This document shows, one piece after another, positions 17,591-25,718 of a stretch of DNA of 47,572 bases. Origin of the DNA: Alphaproteobacteria bacterium (GTDB lineage Bacteria > Pseudomonadota > Alphaproteobacteria > SHVV01); contig SHVV01000004.1 of NCBI GenBank assembly GCA_009694095.1, positions 1-47,572 of the forward strand. Reading direction: 5' to 3'. The notes under the pieces were generated by a model. The model saw only the letters and a list, made by a program, of their open reading frames with translations, was not told where the DNA came from and searched no databases. How positions within the stretch are numbered: the first letter of the stretch is position 1; the number at the start of each line of letters is the position of its first letter. Position numbers and translations under genes: made by a program.

Positions 17591-17782
17591 GCGGGCGAGA
17601 TCGCGATAGCTTATGTGCTGCTCGCCGGTGACAACGGCTATGTGGTTCGGGCGCTCGGCGGCATGGACCGCGAGCCAATCGAGAAGTGTCTCGGGACGCC
17701 AGTAGCCCGCCTGTCGAAACCTGCGCGCGCTCGCATCAGGGTGGCGCCTGAGATCGGACTTGCGCACGATCCCGACCCGCAC
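17575..17782 (-). pseudogene. AMP-dependent ligase N-terminal fragment
   Basis: The minus strand encodes RRFRQAGYWRPETLLDWLAV followed by RPNHIAVVTGEQHISYRDL, the characteristic first 60-70 residues of aryl-AMP ligases of the DhbE/EntE type. The similarity ends at about LARLFDRM (near 17575), where the sequence joins the 5' end of a STAS gene running the other way. The P-loop and everything after it are missing. It lies just downstream of the formamidase-like hydrolase gene on the same strand (8 bp), so a complete ligase may once have ended that operon. Confidence 0.6.
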
Positions 17783-17790
17783 GCCGCTGC

Positions 17791-18630
17791 CTACGGGGCC
17801 GCGGCCGTGAAGGCCAACGCACGGTTGACCCAGGGTCCTTGCGGTTCTCCGCCGGCGTAGTGCGCGGTGAAATGGTTGCGGCCCTCGAAAACGATCTTTT
17901 CGACCAGACTACCCGCCTTTTTTAGCGCTGTTTCCATAGCGTCGGCTTGCCGACGTAGGTGGGGAAAGTCATCGTCCCCATACGCGATCAAGAACGGTGG
18001 CGGCGCCATGCCGATGTGACGGATCGGGCTCGCCTCCATCTCGAACCCGTTGCCCTCCGGGCCGAGAAACCGCGGCCGCACCGACAGCCCTGCGCCGGCG
18101 GTGAAATCGTAGACGCCCGAGAGCGGAAGCGCTCCGCGAATGACGTTGGCGGGGACGCGGTAACGCGCTTGCCAATCTAGTCGAACGGCCGCCAGCGCGG
18201 CGTAGTGGCCGCCAGCGGAATGACCACCGACGAACAAGCGTGCGGGATCGCCGCCGAAACGAGCGGCGTTCTTGTGCAGCCATGCCACCGCGGCGAGAAC
18301 ATCCTCAAATCCGCTCGGGAACACGTGCTGCGGTGCGAGGCGGTAGCCGATCGAGGCGAATACAACGCCGGCGGCGACGAACGGCGGCGCCATGAACGCC
18401 ATCCATTCTTTATAGCCGCTGGTCCAGCCGCCGCCGTGGATGACGGCGAGAACGCGACCGTCGGATTTTCGCTTCGGCGGCGAGACCATCGCAATGCGCT
18501 GGTAGGGGTCTGCGCCGTACGCTTCCTCTTCCAAGGGAATGCCGGCGCCACGCTTCAAAACCTCGGCGTGATAGGAACGGGCTGCGTCCGAGGAGAGCGG
18601 TTCCTGCGGCGGGTAGTCTTCAATGCGCAC
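17791..18630 (-). CDS. Alpha/beta hydrolase, kynurenine-formamidase/esterase-like
   Basis: 279 residues with the oxyanion-hole motif VIHGGGWTSG (about 84), a long GYRLAPQHVFPSGFEDVLAA block, and the nucleophile elbow GGHSAGGHYAAL (Ser about 136); catalytic Asp and His probably lie in YGDDDF and GRNHFTAH. The HGGG plus GHSAGxH combination is that of hormone-sensitive-lipase-like esterases and arylformamidases. Start is GTG at 18630, overlapping the end of the molybdopterin-subunit gene by 11 bp, so it is the last intact gene of the operon. In that context hydrolysis of an N-formyl amide formed by the NicX-like dioxygenase is an attractive inference. Cytosolic; no signal peptide. Confidence 0.8.
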   Translation of the reverse strand: MRIEDYPPQEPLSSDAARSYHAEVLKRGAGIPLEEEAYGADPYQRIAMVSPPKRKSDGRVLAVIHGGGWTSGYKEWMAFMAPPFVAAGVVFASIGYRLAPQHVFPSGFEDVLAAVAWLHKNAARFGGDPARLFVGGHSAGGHYAALAAVRLDWQARYRVPANVIRGALPLSGVYDFTAGAGLSVRPRFLGPEGNGFEMEASPIRHIGMAPPPFLIAYGDDDFPHLRRQADAMETALKKAGSLVEKIVFEGRNHFTAHYAGGEPQGPWVNRALAFTAAAP

Positions 18631-20935
18631 GGGGGGCCTCGTTCAGGGCACGGAGCACGCGCTCCGGCGTCATCGGTAGTTTGGTGAGGCGCACGCCCGT
18701 GGCGTGGAAAAGCGCATTCGCGATTGCCGGCGCTGGTCCGACGATCGGCGGTTCGCCGATGCCCTTGGCACCGAATGGGCCGGAGCCGTCAGGATTTTCG
18801 ACCAAGATCGAATGGATTTCCATCGGCGAATCCATCGTTCCCGGAATTTTGTAGTCCATGAACGAGGGGTTCGCGACTTTGCCACCGTCCCACACCATCT
18901 CTTCAAACAATGCGTAGCCGATGCCCTGCACGACGCCGCCTTCGATCTGACCCTCGACGGCCATTGGGTTGATGGCGCGGCCGAGGTCGTGCGCCGCCCA
19001 CACCGCGAGCGGGGTGATGCGACCGGTCGCCTCGTCGATCTCGATTTCGACCGCATGGACGCCAAACGTCCACACGCCGAACCGGAACGGGAAATGTTTG
19101 ATGACGGCCTTGGTTGGGTCGAGCACCGGTCCGTCGTAATGTAACGCGTGCGTGCCGATGATCGGCCCGCCGGCTGCCCAGTGGGCGTAGCCCGAGATCG
19201 CCGCGAACGGCAGTACCTTGTCCGGCACGCCCTTTAGTCCGATGAACCCGCCAAGCCGAAGTTCGAGGTCGACCTCAGCGCACTCCATCATCTGGCTCGC
19301 ATACTTGATGAGCTTCTTCACCGCTTCTTCAGCCGCGCCGACGATCGCGCGCCCGACCATGTACGTGACGCGGCTCGCCGACGTTCCCCAGTTGTAGGGA
19401 GAGGCATCGGTATCGGGTTGTGCGAACGTGATGCGATCGACCGGCAGTCCAAGTGACTCCGCCGCCATTTGCACCAGAACGGTATCCGAGCCCTGACCGT
19501 TGTCGACTGCACCGGTCGAAAGCACGGCGCTACCGTCCTCGAGAATGCGGATGATGGCGCTCGATGACAGCACGCCGCTGATGTGGGGAATACAGGCGAG
19601 CCCGATACCGCGGCGAAAGCCTGGGCGGCCTTTTTCGTTGCGGCGGCGCTTCCAGTCGGAAGCGGCGCGAACCTTTTCCAGGCACTCCTTGAGGTCGGAG
19701 CGTTCGAGCTCAATGCCGCACATCCACTCGCGCCCAGGCTCGGGCGCGTTCTTGAGACGAAGCTCAAGCGGATCCATGCCGATCTTGGCCGCGATCTCGT
19801 CGATCTGCTGTTCGCCGGCCCAAGCCGCCTGTGGTCCGCCGAAACCGCGGAACGCGCCGGAGCGCAGCTTGTTGGTATAGACGCCTTTGCCGCGGCAACG
19901 GGCGTGCGGAATACGATAGGTGCCACGCGAAAACACAGTCGAAACCCCGACGACGCCGGGCGAATCATCCGCATAGGCGCCGACGTCCATGAGGATATCG
20001 ACTTCACGCGCGACCAAGGTTCCGTCTTTCTTGGCGCCGGTTTTCATGCGGATCCGCGCCGGATGGCGGACGCGCATCGTTTCCATGTCCTGCTCGCGCG
20101 TCAGCGCGATGCGGACCGGCTTACCGGTTTTGATCGCGAGCATCGCCGCGATCGGCTGAACCGTGATCTCGATCTTGCCGCCAAACGCGCCGCCAACCTT
20201 GGGCGAGAGGCAGCGGATCTTCGACATCGGCAGTCCAAGGCTTTCCGAGAGGTTCGACTGATCGCGAAAAATCGACTGGTTGCTCGACCACACCGTCAGT
20301 TTGCCATTGGCGTCGACCTCGGCGAGAGCGGCGCACGGCTCCATGTAGGCGTGGTACTGTGCCTGCGTCTCGAACTCGCCTTCGACGATGACATCGCACT
20401 CGCCCCAGGCGGAGTCGACGTTGCCTTGCGAAATCTCGCAGTCCTGCAAGACATTGCCGCGAACCGGCAAGCCGAGGACGTTGACGTACGTGGCGAGTTC
20501 TTCGTGAATGATCGGCGCGTTGGGCGCCAGCGCTTCATCGGGGGAAAACACGGCGGGTAGTTCTTCGTAAACGACGTCGATTAGCTGCGCTGCTTGGCGC
20601 GCGGTATCGACATCGAGCGCAGCGACCGCCGCCACTGGCTCGCCAACGTAACGGACTTTGCCCTTCGCGATCGCAGTCTCGTCCTTGACGAACGGTCCCG
20701 AACGGCCCCAACCGGCGTCGTCCCCCGTGATGACGCCGATCACGCCGGGAACTGCGAGCGCTCGCGTCGTGTCGTAGCTGATGATGCGGGCGTGGGCGTG
20801 CGGACTTTGCAGAATGGCGGCATGCAACATGCCGGGTCGAACGAGATCGTCGGTGTATTCGGCGCGCCCGGTGATTTTCTCGCGCGTTTCGAGCCTTGGT
20901 AGCCGCGCGCCGACCGGGTGAATGTACGGGTTCAT
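18620..20935 (-). CDS. Molybdenum hydroxylase, molybdopterin-binding large subunit (CoxL/XdhB type)
   Basis: 771 residues from the ATG at 20935, which overlaps the 2Fe-2S subunit's stop in ATGA; the longer ORF in the track runs into that gene and is rejected. The a/b-hammerhead begins with ITGRAEYTDDL; Moco-binding blocks include GGAFGGKIE, SGAFRGFGGPQ, GQGSDTVLVQ and the catalytic-Glu segment AKGIGEPPIVG near the C-terminus. The CO-dehydrogenase loop AYRCSFR is absent, so it is a hydroxylase like xanthine, nicotinate or quinoline-type enzymes, taking the oxygen from water. With the FAD and Fe-S subunits upstream it forms an LSM heterotrimer. Confidence 0.92.
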   Translation of the reverse strand: MNPYIHPVGARLPRLETREKITGRAEYTDDLVRPGMLHAAILQSPHAHARIISYDTTRALAVPGVIGVITGDDAGWGRSGPFVKDETAIAKGKVRYVGEPVAAVAALDVDTARQAAQLIDVVYEELPAVFSPDEALAPNAPIIHEELATYVNVLGLPVRGNVLQDCEISQGNVDSAWGECDVIVEGEFETQAQYHAYMEPCAALAEVDANGKLTVWSSNQSIFRDQSNLSESLGLPMSKIRCLSPKVGGAFGGKIEITVQPIAAMLAIKTGKPVRIALTREQDMETMRVRHPARIRMKTGAKKDGTLVAREVDILMDVGAYADDSPGVVGVSTVFSRGTYRIPHARCRGKGVYTNKLRSGAFRGFGGPQAAWAGEQQIDEIAAKIGMDPLELRLKNAPEPGREWMCGIELERSDLKECLEKVRAASDWKRRRNEKGRPGFRRGIGLACIPHISGVLSSSAIIRILEDGSAVLSTGAVDNGQGSDTVLVQMAAESLGLPVDRITFAQPDTDASPYNWGTSASRVTYMVGRAIVGAAEEAVKKLIKYASQMMECAEVDLELRLGGFIGLKGVPDKVLPFAAISGYAHWAAGGPIIGTHALHYDGPVLDPTKAVIKHFPFRFGVWTFGVHAVEIEIDEATGRITPLAVWAAHDLGRAINPMAVEGQIEGGVVQGIGYALFEEMVWDGGKVANPSFMDYKIPGTMDSPMEIHSILVENPDGSGPFGAKGIGEPPIVGPAPAIANALFHATGVRLTKLPMTPERVLRALNEAPRAH

Positions 20936-21408
20936 GATGTACCCCGTTCGCTCGCGACCTGAACCGCGCGCACGACTTTGACATAGCCCGAGCAGCGACA
21001 GAGGTTGCCGGACAGTCCCTCGCGAATTTCCTCTTCGGTTGGCTTCGGCGTCCGTTTCAGGAGCGCGGTCGCGGCGATGATCATGCCGGGCATGCAGTAG
21101 CCGCACTGAACCGCGCCCAATTCGAGGAAGGCCTGCTGCACGTTGGAAAGCGTGTTGCCATTCGCCAAGCCTTCGATGGTTGTGATGGTGCGGCCTTGGC
21201 AGTTGGCGGCAATCGAGAGGCAACCGCGAACGACTTCGCCATCGACTATGACCGAGCACGCGCCACAGATACCTTGGTTACAGCCGCGTTTGGTGCCAGT
21301 GAAATGCAGCACGTCGCGCAGCACGTGCAAGAGCGTGTGCCACGGCTGGACGAACGCCTGGTGTAGCGCTCCATTGATCGTGAGCGTGATAGGGACGGTT
21401 GTGGTCAT
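20932..21408 (-). CDS. Molybdenum hydroxylase, [2Fe-2S] small subunit (CoxS type)
   Basis: 158 residues with both iron-sulfur clusters: the plant-ferredoxin-type ligands in GTKRGCNQGICGACSVIVDG and the C-terminal all-helical cluster in QCGYCMPGMI and NLCRCSGY. It passes electrons from the molybdenum centre to FAD. It overlaps the FAD-subunit gene upstream and the large-subunit gene downstream by 4 bp each (ATGA), a sign of tight translational coupling. Gene order M-S-L is the one seen in CO-dehydrogenase-type operons. Confidence 0.95.
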   Translation of the reverse strand: MTTTVPITLTINGALHQAFVQPWHTLLHVLRDVLHFTGTKRGCNQGICGACSVIVDGEVVRGCLSIAANCQGRTITTIEGLANGNTLSNVQQAFLELGAVQCGYCMPGMIIAATALLKRTPKPTEEEIREGLSGNLCRCSGYVKVVRAVQVASERGTS

Positions 21409-22262
21409 GACACGGTCTCAGCACGGACGCGGGCTTTGGAGACAGCCCGCGCGAGGATAGTTGGGAGAATCATCAGGCGGTATTCGCTTGAACCGCGAAA
21501 GTCATCGATTGGGTCGCACGCTGCGGCAAGGAGCACCCCGGCGGCCGCGACCGCGCTGTCTTGGAGTCGGCTGCCGACGAGTTTGGCCTCGGCCGCGGCG
21601 ACCCGGATTGGCGTCGCGGCACAACCGCCGACGGCGATTCGCGCGTGCCGGCAAACGCCTTTCTCCAGTGCGAGTACGACGCCGGCTGAGACTGTCGCGA
21701 AGTCGCCCTGCACACGGGCGAATTTTTCATAGGCGCTGCCCGCGCCGGCGACACCGGCAGGGATCGAAACAGCAACCACGATATCACCCGGCTCGAGCGC
21801 CGTTTCGAGGTAGCCGGTGAAAAAGTTCTGCGCATCAATTTCGCGCTTGGCTCTTGAGTTCTCGATCGTCACCGTGGCGTTGGCGGTGACGAGTGCGGTC
21901 GGATAGTCGGCGGCGGGATCGGCGTGGCTGATCGAGCCGCCAATCGTGCCCATGTTGCGAATTGCCGGATGCCCGATGAGGGCGGCCGCCTCACGGACGA
22001 GGCGCTGGCCGCCGTCGAGTGCCGCTGTATCGGCGACGGCTTGATGACGCGTCATGGCGCCGATCGTGACCGAGCCGTTCTTGCGTCGGGTGATGCCGGC
22101 GAGCCCTTTGACGGCCGATAGACTTACCAGCGCCGACGGCGCGAGCAGGTTGGCATTCATCATCGCGACGAGCGTCGCGCCGCCGGCGAGGCAGCGCGCA
22201 TCATCCTCGTTCGCAAGGACCTTAAGCGCCTGCTTGAGCGTTGTCGGCTGATAGAACTTCAC
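21405..22262 (-). CDS. Molybdenum hydroxylase, FAD-binding medium subunit (CoxM type)
   Basis: 285 residues starting at a GTG (22262, VKFYQPTTLKQALKVL). An excellent AGGGAGG sits 8 nt upstream, which decides this start against the longer ORF; it overlaps the CoxG-like gene by 41 bp. FAD contacts are in ARCLAGGATLVAMM (pyrophosphate loop) and MGTIGGSISHADPAADYPTA (the second flavin motif). No extra cysteine cluster of 4-hydroxybenzoyl-CoA-reductase type was seen. It hands electrons from the Fe-S subunit to an external acceptor. Confidence 0.92.
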   Translation of the reverse strand: MKFYQPTTLKQALKVLANEDDARCLAGGATLVAMMNANLLAPSALVSLSAVKGLAGITRRKNGSVTIGAMTRHQAVADTAALDGGQRLVREAAALIGHPAIRNMGTIGGSISHADPAADYPTALVTANATVTIENSRAKREIDAQNFFTGYLETALEPGDIVVAVSIPAGVAGAGSAYEKFARVQGDFATVSAGVVLALEKGVCRHARIAVGGCAATPIRVAAAEAKLVGSRLQDSAVAAAGVLLAAACDPIDDFRGSSEYRLMILPTILARAVSKARVRAETVS

Positions 22263-22734
22263 CCGCCGTGCCTCCCTGACTCGCGGTTTCGGCTTCAACG
22301 CGGGTGCGGAACGCGACCGCGAATTCCTCACCGATCGACTTAGCCTTCTTTTTCATCATGCCGAGGCCGAATTTGCCAAGCCGCCCGACCAGCGCGACTT
22401 CAGAGGCATAAGACACGGTCGTCGCGCCCGGGCCGTTCGCGAGAAGGCGGAGTTCGCTTTTTGCGGTCAATGTGCTGGCCTTGCCGCCCTCCTCGCCGCG
22501 CGCCGTCGAAGCGAGGTAAGTCGGCGGCTCCGCCTTCGTGAGGTCGACGATTACGTTGAAGTTGGTTTTGATCGGACCAAGGGCGATCTGGATGGTTGCC
22601 TTATACGACGTGGCAGTCAGTACCTCGTAGGACTGGCAGCCAGGCACGCACGGAGCGACGGTTGCAGGATCAGTGATGAATCGCCAGACGCGCTCGATCG
22701 GCGCCGCCACGGCGAAGGTTTCCGCAATCTGCAT
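22222..22734 (-). CDS. CoxG-like SRPBCC protein
   Basis: 170 residues of the START/SRPBCC fold, subfamily of CO-dehydrogenase subunit G (begins MQIAETFAVAAPIERVWRFI; FxxxxxxERVWxfl and CVPGC are the usual landmarks). CoxG is known to recruit molybdenum hydroxylases to the membrane; whether this one does so is unknown. It stands 13 bp downstream of the NicX-like gene and overlaps the FAD subunit, so it is part of the same transcript. The C-terminal 25 residues are low-complexity and Ala/Gly-rich; no membrane segment. Confidence 0.82.
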   Translation of the reverse strand: MQIAETFAVAAPIERVWRFITDPATVAPCVPGCQSYEVLTATSYKATIQIALGPIKTNFNVIVDLTKAEPPTYLASTARGEEGGKASTLTAKSELRLLANGPGATTVSYASEVALVGRLGKFGLGMMKKKAKSIGEEFAVAFRTRVEAETASQGGTAGEVLSADNAQAGA

Positions 22735-22747
22735 GCCGCCGGCGGGA

Positions 22748-23815
22748 CTAGATCGAGGTTGTTGCAGGAACGATCATCTTCGGGTCTTTGAGCCGGCCGC
22801 GATCGATAATGACTTCATTGTCGAGCATCACCGTACAGTCGCGCATCGGTACGTCGTAGTGGCCGGTCGTCGAACGTTTGCCGCCGCCCTCGTTGTTTGG
22901 ACCGGTCGAGAACAGGAAATTGCCGGCGAAGGTGCGCGCTGCCGCATAAGTGCGCTCCGGGTCGTCACCCCATAGCGCCAGATTGTCCCACCGTGCGTTC
23001 GGATTGAGGCCCCACCCCAAGTGCGATATTGCGTGGCCGTCGAAATCATCGTCACTCTTCTTATTGCCGTCGAGCCAATGTGACATCAATTTGGCGTCGA
23101 GCCCGCCTTCGATCTTGCGGACGAATCCGTCGTGAATCTCCAGCCGAATTTGGTCGGTTACGTAGCGGTTGTAGGGCAACACGATCAAGTCGCCGGGTTG
23201 GATCACGACTGAGCCGTTTGCCGTACCTTCATTGGGGAACGTGTGGACGTGGCCGCCGCCCCAGTGGTCGAACCGGCCGGGTTCGTCGGCATAGCCATAT
23301 TGAATCATCGTCGGATACTCGCCGACTTTGACCGTGAAGTCGGTACCGGCCGCATTGGTGATGCGCATGGTCCGGGCCGACTCGAGCCTCTTGCCCGCGT
23401 AAATAACCGCTTCTTTGAGCCCGGGCGGCGACATCAGCGATTCGAGATCATCGGGGTGATCGATCACCATGAGGACACGGGTGCCGCCTTTGCGAACGTC
23501 CTTCATCCATTTGGTGAACAACGGTACATGCAGGCAGACGAGCATGTCTGCCGCTTTGAACGCTTCGAGCGTTCCCTTGCATTGACCAACCGTAGATATG
23601 CCGACGCGATGCCAACTCGGAACTTGATTGACGCACAGCGAATAGATGTCTGCCCCAAGATCGGCAGCGGCTGCGAACGCCGCTTCGACGAATTTCGGCT
23701 GCGTCGACAGATCGGTCAGCACAGCGATCGTCTCGCCGGCCTTGACCCGGCTTAACTCGAATTCTTTGCGGAACAGGGAGGCTAGTTTGGCGGGGTTGGT
23801 GAGTTGCGGGCGCAT
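22748..23815 (-). CDS. NicX-like 2,5-dihydroxypyridine 5,6-dioxygenase family protein
   Basis: 355 residues of the fold shared by M29 aminopeptidases and the non-heme iron enzyme NicX, which opens 2,5-dihydroxypyridine to N-formylmaleamate. NicX binds iron through His265, His318 and Asp320 (from memory of the Pseudomonas putida enzyme). Here the same pattern is seen at His265 (AISHLGWG) and His319-x-Asp321 (TTGHYDVP), practically at the same positions. First gene of the operon: a strong AGGAGGAG lies 3 nt before the ATG and a TATAAT promoter with a palindrome just upstream. Downstream genes encode a molybdenum hydroxylase and a formamidase-like hydrolase, which supports N-heteroaromatic ring opening over peptidase activity. 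Confidence 0.75.
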   Translation of the reverse strand: MRPQLTNPAKLASLFRKEFELSRVKAGETIAVLTDLSTQPKFVEAAFAAAADLGADIYSLCVNQVPSWHRVGISTVGQCKGTLEAFKAADMLVCLHVPLFTKWMKDVRKGGTRVLMVIDHPDDLESLMSPPGLKEAVIYAGKRLESARTMRITNAAGTDFTVKVGEYPTMIQYGYADEPGRFDHWGGGHVHTFPNEGTANGSVVIQPGDLIVLPYNRYVTDQIRLEIHDGFVRKIEGGLDAKLMSHWLDGNKKSDDDFDGHAISHLGWGLNPNARWDNLALWGDDPERTYAAARTFAGNFLFSTGPNNEGGGKRSTTGHYDVPMRDCTVMLDNEVIIDRGRLKDPKMIVPATTSI

Positions 23816-23836
23816 CGGCTCCTCCTGGTGACAATA

Positions 23837-23866
23837 ATTATAGTCGCGCGACTACAGAGCTGACCA
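23837..23866 (-). promoter_or_regulatory. Promoter with palindromic operator for the NicX/Mo-hydroxylase operon
   Basis: On the minus strand TGGTCA (23866-23861, 4/6 to TTGACA), an 18-bp spacer and a perfect TATAAT (23842-23837) precede the NicX-like start by 21 nt. A perfect 14-bp palindrome, tagtcgcgcgacta (23841-23854), fills the spacer and touches the -10 box, the place where a repressor dimer would block RNA polymerase. No regulator gene is adjacent. Confidence 0.65.
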
Positions 23867-24249
23867 TGCCCCACGCGCCGATTGAACTGCGGGCTCGCCA
23901 ACTCCAGGGGGAGAAGCAGCCCGACGCTGGAGAATGAGGCAAGAAAATTCGATCGAAGTCTCGGCTCGGTGCCGCCGAGTAGCGCTCGTCGCGTTTCGTG
24001 GAACGGCCCCGATACTTCTCGCTGACGTAAACGGCATCCTTCGGGCTCGCGTTATTACGTCGACTCGTAGTAGATACACATCAAATTTTTGTGCACCCAC
24101 AAACACTTGACGCCGATTCCAGGTTTTCCACAGTAGGGGTTCTTCCTACTGGCGAGTTGCATTGAACCGCCATAAACTCATAAAAAATTGTGTCGTTGGG
24201 CTTGATGCGTCGTTCGATGTTTTCCGCGCTTTCGTGCGTAGTCCCAAGT
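23867..24249. other. non-coding gap upstream of the inositol-phosphate synthase pseudogene
   Basis: No convincing ORF. The right half is AT-richer. A perfect 7-bp inverted repeat, cagtagg-ggttctt-cctactg (24131-24151), follows a ttgacg box at about 24108 and could be part of a promoter for the plus-strand gene, but no good -10 was found. The 81-84-residue minus-strand ORFs here have no recognisable features. Confidence 0.4.
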
Positions 24250-25416
24250 ATGGTCACCTCAATGAAAAAAATACGTGTGGCGATCGCTGGGGTCGGGAAC
24301 TGTGCGAGCTCGCTCGTGCAAGGCATTGAATACTACCGCAGCCGCGCGGACGGCGATGCCACCGGCCTGATGCACCTGAACATCGGCGGATTTTCTCCGA
24401 GCGACATAGAGCCGGTTGCGGCTTTTGACATCGACCGGTGAAAAATCGGTCGATCGCTCGAGCAGGCGATCTTCGAAAAACCGAATCGAACCCTGGTCTT
24501 TCAAAAGATTATTCCTTCGTCGGGCGTCATCGTGCAGATGGGGCCGACGCTCGACGGCGTCGCGCCGCATATGGCCGACTACCCCGAGGATGAGGCGTTT
24601 CGCCCGTCCAACGCACCGCCGGTCGACGTGGTGCGCGTCCTTCGCGACTCGGGCGCCGAAGTACTCGTCTGTTACCTGCCGGTCGGATCGGAGCAAGCTG
24701 TGCGACACTACGCCCAAGCGGCGATCGACGCCGGCGTTGCAATGGTCAACTGCGTCCCCGTTTTCATCGCATCGGATCCGGTGTGGGCCGACAAATTTCG
24801 TAGCGCTGGACTGGCCCTGGTCGGCGACGACATCAAGAGCCAAGTTGGCGCGACGATCGTCCATCGAGCTTTGGCGCGGCTCTTCGCCGATCGCGGTAAC
24901 GCGCTCGACCGCACTTATCAGCTCAATACCGGCGGCAACACCGACTTTTTGAATATGCGTGCGTTGGATCGTTTGGGGTCGAAGAAGATCTCGAAAACCG
25001 AAGCGGTTCAGTCTCAACTGGACGAACGACTCGAGCCCCGCAATATCCATATCGGTCCCTCCGACTACGTTCCGAGGCAGGGCGACAACAAGGTGTGCTT
25101 CATTCGTATGGAAGGCCGCGGCTTTGGCGGCGCGCCGATCGATATCGAACTGCGGCTGTCGGTTCAGGATTCGCCCAACAGCGCCGGCGTCGTCATCGAT
25201 GCGATCCGCTGCGTGCAGTTGGCTCGTCAGCGTAGAGCCGCCGGTCCGCTCGATGTGGTGTCGGCCTACTATATGAAAAGCCCGCCCAGACAAATGCGCG
25301 ATTCGGAAGCGCGCGAGGCGTGCGAGGTGTTTATCTCCGGCAAGGAAGCGGCGAAACCGCGGCGCCAAAACGAGGGCAAAGTGGTCGCGGCTAAATACGC
25401 GGGTGCCAGCAACTGA
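24250..25416 (+). pseudogene. Inositol-3-phosphate synthase (Ino1-like) with in-frame TGA
   Basis: The plus strand encodes a bacterial/archaeal-type myo-inositol-1-phosphate synthase (converts glucose-6-phosphate to inositol-3-phosphate using NAD). The NAD motif [16 protein letters not shown] is near the start; later blocks are NCVPVFIASDPVW, GDDIKSQVGAT, QLNTGGNTDFLNM and IGPSDYVPRQGDNKVC. Frame is continuous over 389 codons except for TGA at 24439-24441, inside AAFDIDR-stop-KIGRSLEQAIF, where relatives have an Arg or similar. A single C-to-T change from CGA explains it. Without read-through only 63 residues, or an internal start lacking the NAD site, would be made. TGA is a normal stop elsewhere in the window. 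Start could also be the ATG at 24262. Confidence 0.8.
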
Positions 25417-25426
25417 AGCTGTCGCA

Positions 25427-25675
25427 TCAGCCAGATAAAAACATGCCGCCGAACGCGGCGCCAACAATGCCGATCGGAAACTCCTGCGGCGCCATGAACG
25501 AGCGCGCGCCGACATCGCCCCAGATCAAGAAAATCGCTCCGAGCAGCGCGCAAACCGACAAGACCTGGCGGTTTGTTGGCGCCGACGAACCGCCGCACGA
25601 TATGCTTGACCATCGGACCGATGAAGCCGATCGCGCCAAACGGACCCTGGGTGGGAGCAAGATAGATGCCGGGTC
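25427..25675 (-). pseudogene. FecCD-type ABC permease, C-terminal fragment with frameshift
   Basis: On the minus strand, YLAPTQGPFGAIGFIGPMVK is followed by HIVRRFVGAN, then after a frame change NRQVLSVCALLGAIFLIWGD, ARSFMAPQEFPIGIVGAAFGGMFL. This is the last third of a FecCD/BtuC family permease (the GPIGFVGLxxPHixR and ELPVGIvTAlxGaPfF landmarks). One extra base in an AAA run (plus-strand ttt, 25572-25574) separates the two frames, and everything upstream of this piece is missing. No substrate-binding protein or ATPase gene is nearby. It is a relic of an iron/cobalamin-type uptake system. Confidence 0.7.
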
Positions 25676-25718
25676 TGTTGTACGCAGCGCTTCGTCCGCT
25701 CGCGCTGTCGCGAGCAGT

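Noticed and set aside
24008-24021. 14-mer cccgatacttctcg shared with 43520-43533 as a dispersed repeat
   Set aside because: Flanks do not align, so a chance match in 47 kb of biased sequence cannot be excluded.
23852-24326. Minus-strand ORFs of 84 and 81 residues
   Set aside because: No ribosome site, no motif, and they lie over the promoter region of flanking genes.
24439-24441. TGA as a selenocysteine codon
   Set aside because: The position is an ordinary Arg-like site in relatives, not a redox site, and no selenocysteine-specific stem-loop was evident after it.
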